This document shows positions 21,601 to 27,389 of a DNA stretch of 33,563 bases, one piece after another. Within the stretch, counting starts at the first letter, position 1. Every line of letters starts with the position of its first letter. The position numbers and the translations under genes were made by a program. The notes under the pieces were generated by a model, which did not search any database, was not told the origin of the DNA, and was given only the letters and a program-made list of their open reading frames with translations. Source of the DNA: Lachnospiraceae bacterium (GTDB lineage Bacteria > Bacillota > Clostridia > Lachnospirales > Lachnospiraceae); NCBI GenBank assembly GCA_021201095.1, contig JAJQFO010000234.1, forward strand, positions 1-33,563, read 5' to 3'.

Positions 21601-21869
21601 GTAGTTTGCGTCTGTGCGGTCGTTTCCGCCGCCGCTTCTGACGACCCACTGCCTGATGATCCGGCTGCATCAGAAGAAACAGACTCTGTCTCCGACACGC
21701 TCACAGCCGCAGTCGCTTCCACATCTATATCAGAGCTGACCTCCGTCTCCGCCGCCAAAGTGTCCGTTGTCACAAGCGCACCAAAAGACTGGTTGCTCAA
21801 AATCATGGCAACCACCAGCAGCCAGGCCAGCCTTCTTTTCCATTTCCTGCAGCAATTACTTTCTTTCAT
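6626..21869 (-). CDS. Giant LPxTG beta-helix adhesin, about 5,080 aa, interrupted by a frameshift at a G8 tract
   Basis: Start is the ATG at 21869, with AGAAGGA six bases upstream. Residues 1-40 are an export signal (MKESNCCRKWKRRLAWLLVVAMILS...), then an ETTAQT-rich stalk to about residue 275. At 21031-21038 (eight G on the coding strand) this frame runs on to a stop after LRFKNKD (288 aa), while the rest continues in another frame from VDYALKTKIEQEIFID to 6626. Removing one G makes 15,243 bases, exactly 5,081 codons. Downstream are a DUF11-like domain, an ETESETE stalk, four beta-helix modules with roughly 45 GGG(V/I)Y turns (about residues 670-3120), a large beta-rich region with scattered cysteines, an SdrD-like domain (ITGIAWLDQDQDGIYN), CnaB and SpaA domains (E-box YYLKETVAPSGYELN), then LPQTG, a helix and KRKR-type tail. 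Likely a pilus tip or cell-wall adhesin. Confidence 0.88.
12330..19840 (-). repeat. Four duplicated beta-helix modules in the adhesin
   Basis: Each module opens with a cap of the form TLQxxINA or FTSVQAAVDA, then LDLNGxTLTG, followed by rungs of the type GGTISGNTA..GGGVY. Openings lie near 19,830, 17,170, 15,960 and 13,720 (minus strand). Modules 2 and 4 share a linker: IWNTALNSGNGEYETFTSVQ and IWDTSLNEGSGGYQTFTSVQ. The middle of module 3 lacks the triple-Gly turns and instead has CAFKEN, CTFTDN and CNFSSN, the FxxN pattern of polymorphic outer-membrane-protein (Pmp) repeats. Glycine turns show on the plus strand as frequent ccgccgcc. Confidence 0.85.
20229..20513 (-). repeat. Glu/Thr/Ser low-complexity stalk
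   Basis: About 95 codons of alternating Glu with Thr, Ser or Ala (ETETESETEAESETE style), encoded by near-repeats of GAAACAGAGA/GAGACAGAA. It separates two folded domains and probably acts as an extended, acidic spacer. Such tracts can change length by recombination. Confidence 0.8.
21031..21038 (-). repeat. G8 homopolymer at the frame break of the adhesin gene
   Basis: Eight C on the plus strand (eight G on the coding strand), followed by TGGATTACG. With 8 G translation stops after about 288 residues; with 7 or 10 G it joins the 4,800-residue downstream frame; with 9 G it stops within a few codons (WITL then stop). It is the only break in an otherwise open 15-kb gene. Confidence 0.9.
21190..21640 (-). 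repeat. ETTAQT-type repeat stalk
   Basis: About 150 codons built on variants of AETTAQT (AETAAQTETT, AETTAQTEAA, AKTTTQAETV), just after the signal peptide. It is low-complexity, Ala/Thr/Glu/Gln-rich and lacks Cys and aromatics, like wall-spanning regions of surface proteins. The opposite strand is open for 346 codons here only because of the repeat's composition. Confidence 0.8.
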
Positions 21870-21916
21870 ATCTCATCCTTCTTATCATCCTGGAGGCAAT
21901 ATTTCTAGGCAAAGTC

Positions 21917-21950
21917 CTAAAAAGTGTTTAATTATTTTCACACTTTTTAG
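21917..21950. promoter_or_regulatory. 11-bp perfect inverted repeat around the adhesin -10
   Basis: CTAAAAAGTGT (21917-21927) and ACACTTTTTAG (21940-21950) are exact reverse complements with a 12-base gap. The -10 hexamer lies in the gap and the start point at the edge of one arm, so a bound dimer would block RNA polymerase. Confidence 0.6.
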
Positions 21951-21962
21951 TAAAAAAGTCAA
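21934..21962 (-). promoter_or_regulatory. Promoter of the giant adhesin gene
   Basis: Minus-strand TTGACT (21957-21962), 17-base spacer, GAAAAT (21934-21939). The -10 is imperfect, as expected for a promoter needing an activator. Start near 21927 gives a leader of about 58 bases before the ATG at 21869. Confidence 0.55.
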
Positions 21963-21977
21963 TTGGTCTTGTGAGAG

Positions 21978-22014
21978 TTTCGTAAAATTTCGTAAGATTT
22001 TTCGTAGTTTCGTA
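21978..22014. promoter_or_regulatory. Four TTTCGTA repeats upstream of the adhesin -35
   Basis: TTTCGTA occurs at 21978, 21988, 22000 and 22008, spaced 10, 12 and 8 bases (30 bases, about three helical turns, in total). On the coding strand these are TACGAAA. The nearest copy ends 15 bases from the -35. Phased direct repeats here are typical of response-regulator binding sites. The rest of 22015-22230 is AT-rich without a gene. Confidence 0.6.
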
Positions 22015-22161
22015 AATTTCACCAATAGCCATAGCAATATTGATAAATAGAAAAATGCGCCGACCAATTCTGTCGTTCCTGTGCGCAGTAAAAATACCTC
22101 AGCGAAAATTGGCAGTTTTTAAAATTGTTTCAAATCTAATGAGGTTATTATAAATTATATA

Positions 22162-22190
22162 TTGCGTTTTATCTTATAATATGTTATTAT
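22162..22190 (+). promoter_or_regulatory. Weak promoter candidate before the nuclease remnants
   Basis: TTGCGT (22162-22167), 17 bases, TATTAT (22185-22190). The region is very AT-rich, so chance matches are likely. Confidence 0.2.
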
Positions 22191-22230
22191 CTCCACAGCA
22201 TAAAATAATTGCAAAATCGAAAAGCGGCTC

Positions 22231-22563
22231 TTGCGGGATGATATGTTTTTCACTATAATAAGCGCCATAGCAAAAATGATGCGCTATTTTAAAACTGCCG
22301 ATCCTGACGACATGAGCCAGGGTGAATTATCAAAACGGGTACAGTATTTAAAACGAGAGAAAGGGGGTTATGAACTGATGTGTGCTGAAGCGGAAAAATT
22401 GTATAAGCTCGGATTGGAGGATGCCAAGGAACAGAGCATGAAAAAAAAAGCGGAAGCGGTAATCCGAATGCTGCAGGATAAACTGCCTGTTGAAAAAATT
22501 GCAGTGTATCAAAATATGTCCATCGATGAAGTACGCGAAATAGAGGCTGAAATGCCAGCGTAA
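22231..22563 (+). pseudogene. C-terminal remnant of an Rpn-family PD-(D/E)XK nuclease/transposase
   Basis: An open frame of about 110 codons (TTG at 22231, ATG at 22243) reads ELSKRVQYLKREKGGYELMC, then a Lys/Glu-rich helix and RMLQDKLPVEKIAVYQNMSI. This is the tail of Rpn-type recombination-promoting nucleases, where a short dimer-forming helix follows the catalytic domain. The catalytic PD-(D/E)XK part, normally about 200 residues upstream, is missing: an in-frame stop lies at 22201-22203. No ribosome site fits well. I infer a 5'-truncated remnant, although small C-terminal products of this family have been proposed to be regulatory. A diverged copy follows directly. Confidence 0.65.
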
Positions 22564-22621
22564 GAGGAACAATTCGTGTACAGTGTACGGTATTTAAGTG
22601 AGAGAAAGGAGGCATGAGCAA

Positions 22622-22831
22622 ATGAGTGAAGAATCAGAAAAATTGTATAATCTTGGATTTGAGCATGGTCTGGAAGAGGGCATCGCGCTGTCAAAAATGG
22701 GCATATCTATAGAATGTGCAAAGGCAGTAACCCGAATGCTGCAGGACGATCTTCCTGTTGAAAAAATTGCACTATATCAAAATATATCCATCGATGATGT
22801 ACGCAAAATAGAGGATATAATGTTATACTAG
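22622..22831 (+). CDS. Small protein, second Rpn-type C-terminal tail (69 aa)
   Basis: The ATG at 22622 has AAAGGAGG about ten bases upstream; a GTG at 22598 is a less likely start. The product repeats the end of the preceding frame: EKLYNLGFEHGLEEG...VTRMLQDDLPVEKIALYQNISI against EKLYKLGLED...VIRMLQDKLPVEKIAVYQNMSI. DNA similarity begins earlier (GAGAGAAAGG), so this is a tandem duplication of roughly 230 bases that has since diverged. The amino-acid pattern is kept while many third positions differ, and the good ribosome site suggests translation. It lacks a nuclease domain. It could be an expressed dimerisation module or a dying fragment. Confidence 0.5.
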   Translation: MSEESEKLYNLGFEHGLEEGIALSKMGISIECAKAVTRMLQDDLPVEKIALYQNISIDDVRKIEDIMLY

Positions 22832-22926
22832 GACTTCTTCCTGCGTAAAATTCTCTGAGCACTACATGTCTCACGTCCAGACTCTTAACCGGAATATCTA
22901 TAATGTGCGCCCGCCAGAAGCACCCA

Positions 22927-22960
22927 GGGAAGCGAGAATGTCAGAATATCTGACCTTCCC
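22927..22960. other. Hairpin after the nuclease remnants
   Basis: GTCAGA (22940-22945) and TCTGAC (22949-22954) pair, extended by GGGAAG (22927-22932) and CTTCCC (22955-22960) with a 7-base bulge. Weak T content follows on the plus strand; it may end the remnant transcript. Nothing else is evident in 22832-23048. Confidence 0.35.
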
Positions 22961-23048
22961 GCTTTCATTATCATGTCTATTTTTTCAATCTGTAAATCAT
23001 CTGTCACTATACTCCCTGCCATTGACCGGGAGCACATTATCATCTCTG

Positions 23049-23086
23049 AAAAAAAATCCAGGATCCTGCCCCCGTCATTGGCAGGA
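23049..23086 (-). terminator. Rho-independent terminator of metY
   Basis: On the minus strand TCCTGCC (23086-23080) pairs with GGCAGGA (23070-23064), followed after seven bases by eight T (23056-23049). It starts 7 bases after the metY stop. Confidence 0.7.
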
Positions 23087-23092
23087 ACAGCA

Positions 23093-24379
23093 TTATCCGC
23101 GCACTGCCGCGAACCCTTTCTCCAGATCTGCGATCAGATCATCTACATGCTCGGTGCCGATGGACAGACGAATCGTGTTCGGCCGGATTCCCTGATCCAG
23201 GAGCTCTTCCGCAGAAAGCTGGGAGTGGGTCGTGGTGGCAGGGTGAATCACCAGGCTCTTGACGTCCGCCACATTTGCCAGCAGGGAGAAGATTTCCAGA
23301 TTGTCTATAAACTTCCACGCTTCCTCCTGGCCGCCCTTGATTTCAAAGGTAAAAATGCTGGCTCCGCCGTTCGGGAAATATTTCTGGTACAGCTCATGAT
23401 CCGGATGGTCAGGAAGCGACGGGTGGTTGACCTTCTCTACCTGCGGATGACCCGCCAGATATTCCACGATCTTTTTGGTATTCTCCGCGTGGCGTTCCAG
23501 CCGCAGGGAAAGGGTCTCTACCCCCTGCAGAAGCAAAAAGGCATTGAACGGTGAGATCGTTGCCCCGGTATCCCGCAGAAGAATCGCCCGGATATAGGTG
23601 ACAAATGCCGCCGGACCAGCCGCGTCTACAAAAGATACCCCATGATAGCTGGGATTCGCCGCCGCAATCGGCGCGTATTTCCCGGAGGCTTTCCAGTCAA
23701 AGTTTCCGGAATCCACGATGATGCCTCCGAGCGTCGTGCCGTGGCCGCCAATAAACTTGGTCGCGGAATGGACGACAATGTCCGCGCCATGCTCAATCGG
23801 CCGGATCAGATAGGGTGTGCCGAAGGTATTGTCGATCACCAGCGGCAGGCCATGCTTATGCGCTATTGCGGCAATCGCATCGATATCCGGGATATCGCTG
23901 TTCGGATTGCCCAGGGTCTCCAGATAAACTGCCTTCGTATTCTCCTGAATCGCAGACTCGACCTCAGCAAGGTTGTGCGCGTCTACAAAGGTGGTGGAAA
24001 TCCCGTACTGCGGAAGGGTGTGCGCCAGCAGGTTGTAGCTGCCGCCGTAGATGGTCTTCTGCGCGACAATGTGCTCCCCGGCCTGCGCCAGCGCCTGGAT
24101 GGTGTAGGAGATAGCCGCCGCGCCGGAAGCCACTGCCAGTGCAGCGACGCCGCCCTCCAGTGCCGCCAGCCTTTTCTCCAGCACGTCCTGCGTGGAGTTG
24201 GTCAGGCGTCCGTAAATATTTCCGGCGTCGGTCAGGCCAAAGCGCGCCGCCGCATGCTCGGAATTGTGAAATACGTAAGAGGTCGTCTGATAAATCGGCA
24301 CCGCTCTTGAATCAGTCGCCGGGTCTGCCTGCTCCTGTCCTACGTGAAGCTGAAGGGTTTCAAATCTGTATTCGCTCAT
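23093..24379 (-). CDS. metY: O-acetylhomoserine sulfhydrylase (aminocarboxypropyltransferase), PLP enzyme
   Basis: 428 residues, the normal length of MetY. It converts O-acetylhomoserine and sulfide (or methanethiol) to homocysteine (or methionine) in the cytoplasm. Recognised from [11 protein letters not shown]...[13 protein letters not shown] at the N-terminus, the substrate/PLP segment [21 protein letters not shown] and [10 protein letters not shown] in the cofactor-binding part, the Schiff-base lysine in [11 protein letters not shown] (K208), and [13 protein letters not shown] plus the typical end [17 protein letters not shown]. The ATG at 24379 follows AAAGGAACCAGG. It is a single-gene unit with a near-consensus promoter (24459-24487) and its own terminator. 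I see no SAM riboswitch or T-box in the 80-base leader; only a small UUCG-capped hairpin is present. Confidence 0.95.
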   Translation of the reverse strand: MSEYRFETLQLHVGQEQADPATDSRAVPIYQTTSYVFHNSEHAAARFGLTDAGNIYGRLTNSTQDVLEKRLAALEGGVAALAVASGAAAISYTIQALAQAGEHIVAQKTIYGGSYNLLAHTLPQYGISTTFVDAHNLAEVESAIQENTKAVYLETLGNPNSDIPDIDAIAAIAHKHGLPLVIDNTFGTPYLIRPIEHGADIVVHSATKFIGGHGTTLGGIIVDSGNFDWKASGKYAPIAAANPSYHGVSFVDAAGPAAFVTYIRAILLRDTGATISPFNAFLLLQGVETLSLRLERHAENTKKIVEYLAGHPQVEKVNHPSLPDHPDHELYQKYFPNGGASIFTFEIKGGQEEAWKFIDNLEIFSLLANVADVKSLVIHPATTTHSQLSAEELLDQGIRPNTIRLSIGTEHVDDLIADLEKGFAAVRG

Positions 24380-24420
24380 TTTCCTGGTTCCTTTCTTCTA
24401 TTATTAGTAAAATTTGAATG

Positions 24421-24438
24421 GAATGGCCGAAGCCGTTC
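24421..24438 (-). promoter_or_regulatory. UUCG-capped hairpin in the metY leader
   Basis: On the minus strand GAACGGC TTCG GCCATTC forms a 7-bp stem with one C/A mismatch and a stable UUCG loop, about 20 bases after the predicted start point. Probably an mRNA-stabilising 5' structure. Confidence 0.45.
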
Positions 24439-24458
24439 TCTGTTTTTGAACTGGAGCC

Positions 24459-24487
24459 ATCATAGCACGCTTTTCCTAGTATGTCAA
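24459..24487 (-). promoter_or_regulatory. Near-consensus sigma-A promoter of metY
   Basis: Minus-strand TTGACA (24482-24487), 17 bases, TATGAT (24459-24464), with TGC directly before the -10. Start point near 24452. Confidence 0.85.
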
Positions 24488-24574
24488 TAGGTATTCTGTG
24501 TTTTTATTCCGTTTTTTGTGTTAACGTTTTTATGTCACGATTCTTTTTCCCGGATTTCCGCAGAAAGGAGACGC

Positions 24575-24617
24575 AAAAATCCCAAACCGCCGGTTAAAAA
24601 GGCGATTCGGGATTTTT
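24575..24617 (-). terminator. Bidirectional terminator after the toxin-antitoxin pair
   Basis: AAAAATCCC (24575-24583) and GGGATTTTT (24609-24617) are exact complements with an inner CGCC/GGCG stem (24588-24591 and 24601-24604). T-runs follow on both strands. It ends the toxin transcript about 80 bases after the repaired stop. The 24618-24695 gap also has a 10-bp direct repeat AATGACGGTT (24641 and 24657). Confidence 0.75.
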
Positions 24618-24695
24618 CTGAATTAATTTCTTAAATAATAAATGACGGTTTCGTTGAATGACGGTTCCATCTTGCTGCCGGGTAAATCTATTCTT

Positions 24696-25026
24696 TTATG
24701 TATTTCTCCGAATCCATTGCTTTATTATTCTTTGCCAATCCATATCATCCTGTAATACTCTAAGCAAAGTAACTGTCGCTTTGTTCTCATTGACCGTATA
24801 AAACAGAATATGTCCATTTACCGGTTTCATATAAATATTGTAGCCCCTGTGAATACTTGTATCCGGACGGCATCGTTTTAAGCTTTTGGGCTGCTTCCTT
24901 TATCATCTGTGAATAATTTTCCGCATATTCTCGATATTTAAAATGCTGAATAATGTACTTCTTCTTTTGTGCAATGTCCTCTTTGCCACTTCTGGCAATC
25001 ACCACTTTATATTTTGGATAACCCAT
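24696..25026 (-). pseudogene. RelE/ParE-family toxin, frameshifted by one extra G
   Basis: The ATG at 25026 follows GGAG at six bases and opens YPKYKVVIARSGKEDIAQ, the start of a RelE/ParE-type toxin. The frame as written ends early at 24787 (YSVLYGQ). Shifting by one base at the run of four C at 24844-24847 restores SQGYNIYMKPVNGHILFYTV, then ATVTLLRVLQDDMDWQRII and a stop at 24696, which is the normal toxin C-terminus with its core strands and LRVL motif. The repaired gene has exactly 110 codons including the stop. So either the toxin is inactivated by a one-base insertion, with the antitoxin left intact, or the base is a sequencing error. In the family the protein is a ribosome-dependent mRNA interferase or gyrase poison; the subtype cannot be told here. 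Confidence 0.8.
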
Positions 25027-25052
25027 AATGTTCTCCATCGTGTAAACATTGC

Positions 25053-25211
25053 CTAAATAGAATCTATTTCCTCCCATGCGTCTTCAATTGTCTGAACTCT
25101 GCCCTGCTCCATGTCATCAATGGCATCATCCAGTTTTCGCTGTAAAGCATTTATTGCCTCTTCTGCTGGAACCATTGTCTTGTGAAATCTGGCGGTCTGT
25201 GATACTTCCAT
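25053..25211 (-). CDS. Small antitoxin of the type II pair
   Basis: 52 residues from the ATG at 25211 (MEVSQTARFHKTMVPAEEA...), with AAGGGGG about 11 bases upstream. The frame is open back to 25271, but the longer start would lie almost on the promoter. The protein is acidic and mostly helical, with DDAIDDMEQGRVQTIEDAW near the end; this DDAIxDMExGRV(L/Q)T(I/E)E pattern occurs in small antitoxins next to RelE/ParE toxins. It ends 26 bases before the toxin start, as expected for a TA operon where the antitoxin comes first and represses the promoter. No recognisable DNA-binding fold can be named from sequence alone. Confidence 0.7.
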   Translation of the reverse strand: MEVSQTARFHKTMVPAEEAINALQRKLDDAIDDMEQGRVQTIEDAWEEIDSI

Positions 25212-25254
25212 GCATTTATTTCCCCCTTTCTTCACACCTGCGTTCATGCGCTTT

Positions 25255-25283
25255 AGTATAACACAATTCAACTATATTATCTA
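25255..25283 (-). promoter_or_regulatory. Promoter of the toxin-antitoxin pair
   Basis: Minus-strand TAGATA (25278-25283), 17 bases, TATACT (25255-25260). The -10 is good and the -35 moderate, inside an AT-rich stretch. The remainder of 25284-25430 shows no gene. Confidence 0.5.
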
Positions 25284-25431
25284 TATAATTTTTCAAAAAT
25301 GCAGCCATTCAGTTTAAAAAAACACATTCTAAAAGATCAGTATTATTTCTGTCCGAATCATAATCCAAGCAGCAGACTGCCCCGTTATTTTCATCAGATT
25401 TTCTCCTCAGAATCGAAAATTTTTGTATCTC

Positions 25432-25460
25432 TTGACAGAAAAATCAGGAAGTGTTAAGGT
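25432..25460 (+). promoter_or_regulatory. Promoter of the hydrogenase operon
   Basis: TTGACA (25432-25437), 17 bases, TAAGGT (25455-25460); the -35 is perfect and the -10 keeps the three most conserved positions. Start near 25467, giving a leader of about 84 bases that contains a terminator hairpin. Confidence 0.6.
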
Positions 25461-25474
25461 ACAAGAGAAGTTGG

Positions 25475-25508
25475 GGCCAGGGGGGAGCGATTCTCTCCTG
25501 GCCTTTTT
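25475..25508 (+). terminator. Leader terminator (attenuator candidate) before the hydrogenase operon
   Basis: GGCCAGG (25475-25481) pairs with CCTGGCC (25497-25503), with an inner GAG/CTC, followed directly by five T (25504-25508). It lies between the promoter and the first gene, so transcripts would end at about 40 bases unless the hairpin is avoided. No upstream plus-strand gene nearby needs this terminator. Confidence 0.65.
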
Positions 25509-25550
25509 ATAGATTAGTCAAAGCGAACCGAAAGGAAGGAGTGAGTATTG

Positions 25551-27389
25551 ATGAGCAGACTGAGCATCATCACGAACAACAAAGCCCAGACGACGGTAGA
25601 ATCGCTCTACAAGGATCTGGAGCGGCGGATCAGCGCCAGCCCGCCAGGCCTGTGCCCGGTGGATCTGGCCGCGTCTTTTCTGAAAATGTGCCACGCCCAG
25701 TCCTGCGGAAAATGTGTTCCCTGCCGCATCGGCCTGGGGCAGCTGCAGGATCTGCTGGAAATGGTGCTGGACGGCAAAGGGACTCTGGAGACCATTGATC
25801 TGATTGAAAAGACAGCGCAAAACATCTTTTATTCCGCGGACTGTGCCATCGGCTACGAGGCAGCCAACATCGTCCTCAAAGGCCTGCGTGGCTTCCGCGA
25901 CGACTTTGAGGAGCACGTGCTGCGCCACAGGTGCAAATGCGAGCTCTACCAGCCTGTGCCCTGCGTGTCGCAGTGTCCGGCCGGGGTGGACATTCCCGGC
26001 TACGTCGCACTGGTGGCGGAAGGCCGCTACGGCGACGCGGTACGGCTGATCCGCAAGGACAACCCGCTCCCCGCTGTATGCGGACGGATCTGCGAGCATC
26101 CCTGCGAAGTGCGCTGCCGCCGGACATTGATTGACGATCCGGTCAATATCCGCGGCCTGAAGCGTTTCGCCGTGGACCATGCAGGCGAGGTGCCGCTCCC
26201 GGTACCTGCGGCGTCGACCGGCAAAAAGGTCGCCGTCATCGGCGGCGGTCCCGGAGGCATCAGCGCGGCGTATTACCTGACGCTGATGGGCCATAAGGTA
26301 ACGATTTTCGAGCAGAGAAAACAGCTGGGCGGCATGCTGCGCTACGGCATTCCGAATTACCGTCTGCCGCGCGAAGAGCTCGACCGGGAAATCAATCAGC
26401 TCTTAAGCCTGGGGATCGCTGTAAAAACAAACGTGACCGTCGGAGAAAATCCCAGCATTGTGGATTTGAGAAAAGAATATGACGCCGTCTACATCGCGAT
26501 CGGTGCGCACACTGACCGCAAAATCGGTATCGAGGGCGAGGACGCGAAGGGCGTGATCTCTGCCGTGGAGCTGCTGCGCGGAATCGGCGACAACGAAATG
26601 CCTGATTTTACCGGCAAGAGCATCGTCGTGATCGGCGGCGGAAATGTGGCGATGGATGTGGCCCGCTCAGCCGTGCGTCTCGGCGCAAGGCGTGTGCGCA
26701 TCGCCTACCGGAGAAGGTCGGTCGATATGACCGCCATGCCGGAGGAGGTCGAGGGCGCCATTGAGGAGGGCTGCGAGCTTCTGGATCTGCACGCGCCGCT
26801 TCGCATTGAGAAGGACGCCGAAGGAAAGGTTGCGGCGCTCTGGGTACAGCCGCAGATCATCGGACCAATGAAAAACGGACGGCCGACACCGGTCAATTCC
26901 TCCAACGACGAGGTACGGCTCCCCTGCGACATCGTATTGGTAGCCATCGGCCAGGGCATTGATTCCAGAGCCTTTGAGAAACAGGGCATTCCTGTCAAAC
27001 GCGGCGTCATTGAGGCTCTGAACTGGAGCGGGGTAAACGCAAAGGACCTCACCGGCGTATTTGCCGGAGGCGACTGCGTGACCGGCCCTGCGACTGTGAT
27101 CCGCGCCATCGCGGCAGGCAAGGTCGCGGCGGCGAATATTGACGAGTTTCTCGGGTATCAGCATCTGATCTCCGCGGATGTGGAGCTCCCGCAGGTGCGT
27201 CTGGACGACCGGAAAAACTGCGCCCGCATCAATCTCAAGGAGCGTCAGGCCTCCGACCGTGCCAGGGATTTCGAGCCCGTCGAATGCGGCATGACCTGTG
27301 AAGAAGCCAACCAGGAGGCGCGCCGGTGCCTGCGGTGCGATCATTTCGGCTACGGAGCGTTCAAAGGAGGGAGGACCGAGCAATGGTAA
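25551..27389 (+). CDS. NuoF/GltD-like FAD and Fe-S NAD(P)H oxidoreductase, hydrogenase partner subunit
   Basis: 612 residues from the ATG at 25551 (AAGGAGTG nine bases upstream; a TTG at 25548 is possible). Three parts are visible. Residues 45-110 resemble the Fe-S end of NuoF (SCGKCVPCRIG with Cys 52, 55, 58 and a later DCAIGY). A GltD-type N-terminal Fe-S region follows (CVSQCPAGVDIPGYV, CGRICEHPCEVRC). Then come two nucleotide-binding folds, VAVIGGGPGGISAAYYL for FAD and IVVIGGGNVAMDVARSAVRL for NAD(P)H, with AGGDCVTGPATVIRAIAAGK near the end of the flavoprotein domain. It overlaps hydA by 7 bases (ATGGTAA), so translation is coupled. By analogy with GltD-linked [FeFe]-hydrogenases it should pass electrons between NAD(P)H and HydA, possibly by flavin-based bifurcation; this is inferred. 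Confidence 0.88.
   Translation: MSRLSIITNNKAQTTVESLYKDLERRISASPPGLCPVDLAASFLKMCHAQSCGKCVPCRIGLGQLQDLLEMVLDGKGTLETIDLIEKTAQNIFYSADCAIGYEAANIVLKGLRGFRDDFEEHVLRHRCKCELYQPVPCVSQCPAGVDIPGYVALVAEGRYGDAVRLIRKDNPLPAVCGRICEHPCEVRCRRTLIDDPVNIRGLKRFAVDHAGEVPLPVPAASTGKKVAVIGGGPGGISAAYYLTLMGHKVTIFEQRKQLGGMLRYGIPNYRLPREELDREINQLLSLGIAVKTNVTVGENPSIVDLRKEYDAVYIAIGAHTDRKIGIEGEDAKGVISAVELLRGIGDNEMPDFTGKSIVVIGGGNVAMDVARSAVRLGARRVRIAYRRRSVDMTAMPEEVEGAIEEGCELLDLHAPLRIEKDAEGKVAALWVQPQIIGPMKNGRPTPVNSSNDEVRLPCDIVLVAIGQGIDSRAFEKQGIPVKRGVIEALNWSGVNAKDLTGVFAGGDCVTGPATVIRAIAAGKVAAANIDEFLGYQHLISADVELPQVRLDDRKNCARINLKERQASDRARDFEPVECGMTCEEANQEARRCLRCDHFGYGAFKGGRTEQW

Noticed and set aside
21010-22050. Open frame of 346 codons on the plus strand, Ser/Val/Ala-rich
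   Set aside because: Antisense to the repeat-coding start of the adhesin; its openness follows from the repeat composition, and it runs into the adhesin promoter region. No ribosome site or known domain.
23642-24310. 222-codon plus-strand frame opposite metY
   Set aside because: Shadow frame of metY with Arg/Gly-rich, low-information translation.
24380-24458. Possible SAM riboswitch or T-box before metY
   Set aside because: The leader is only about 80 bases with one small hairpin; none of the conserved riboswitch or T-box elements is visible.
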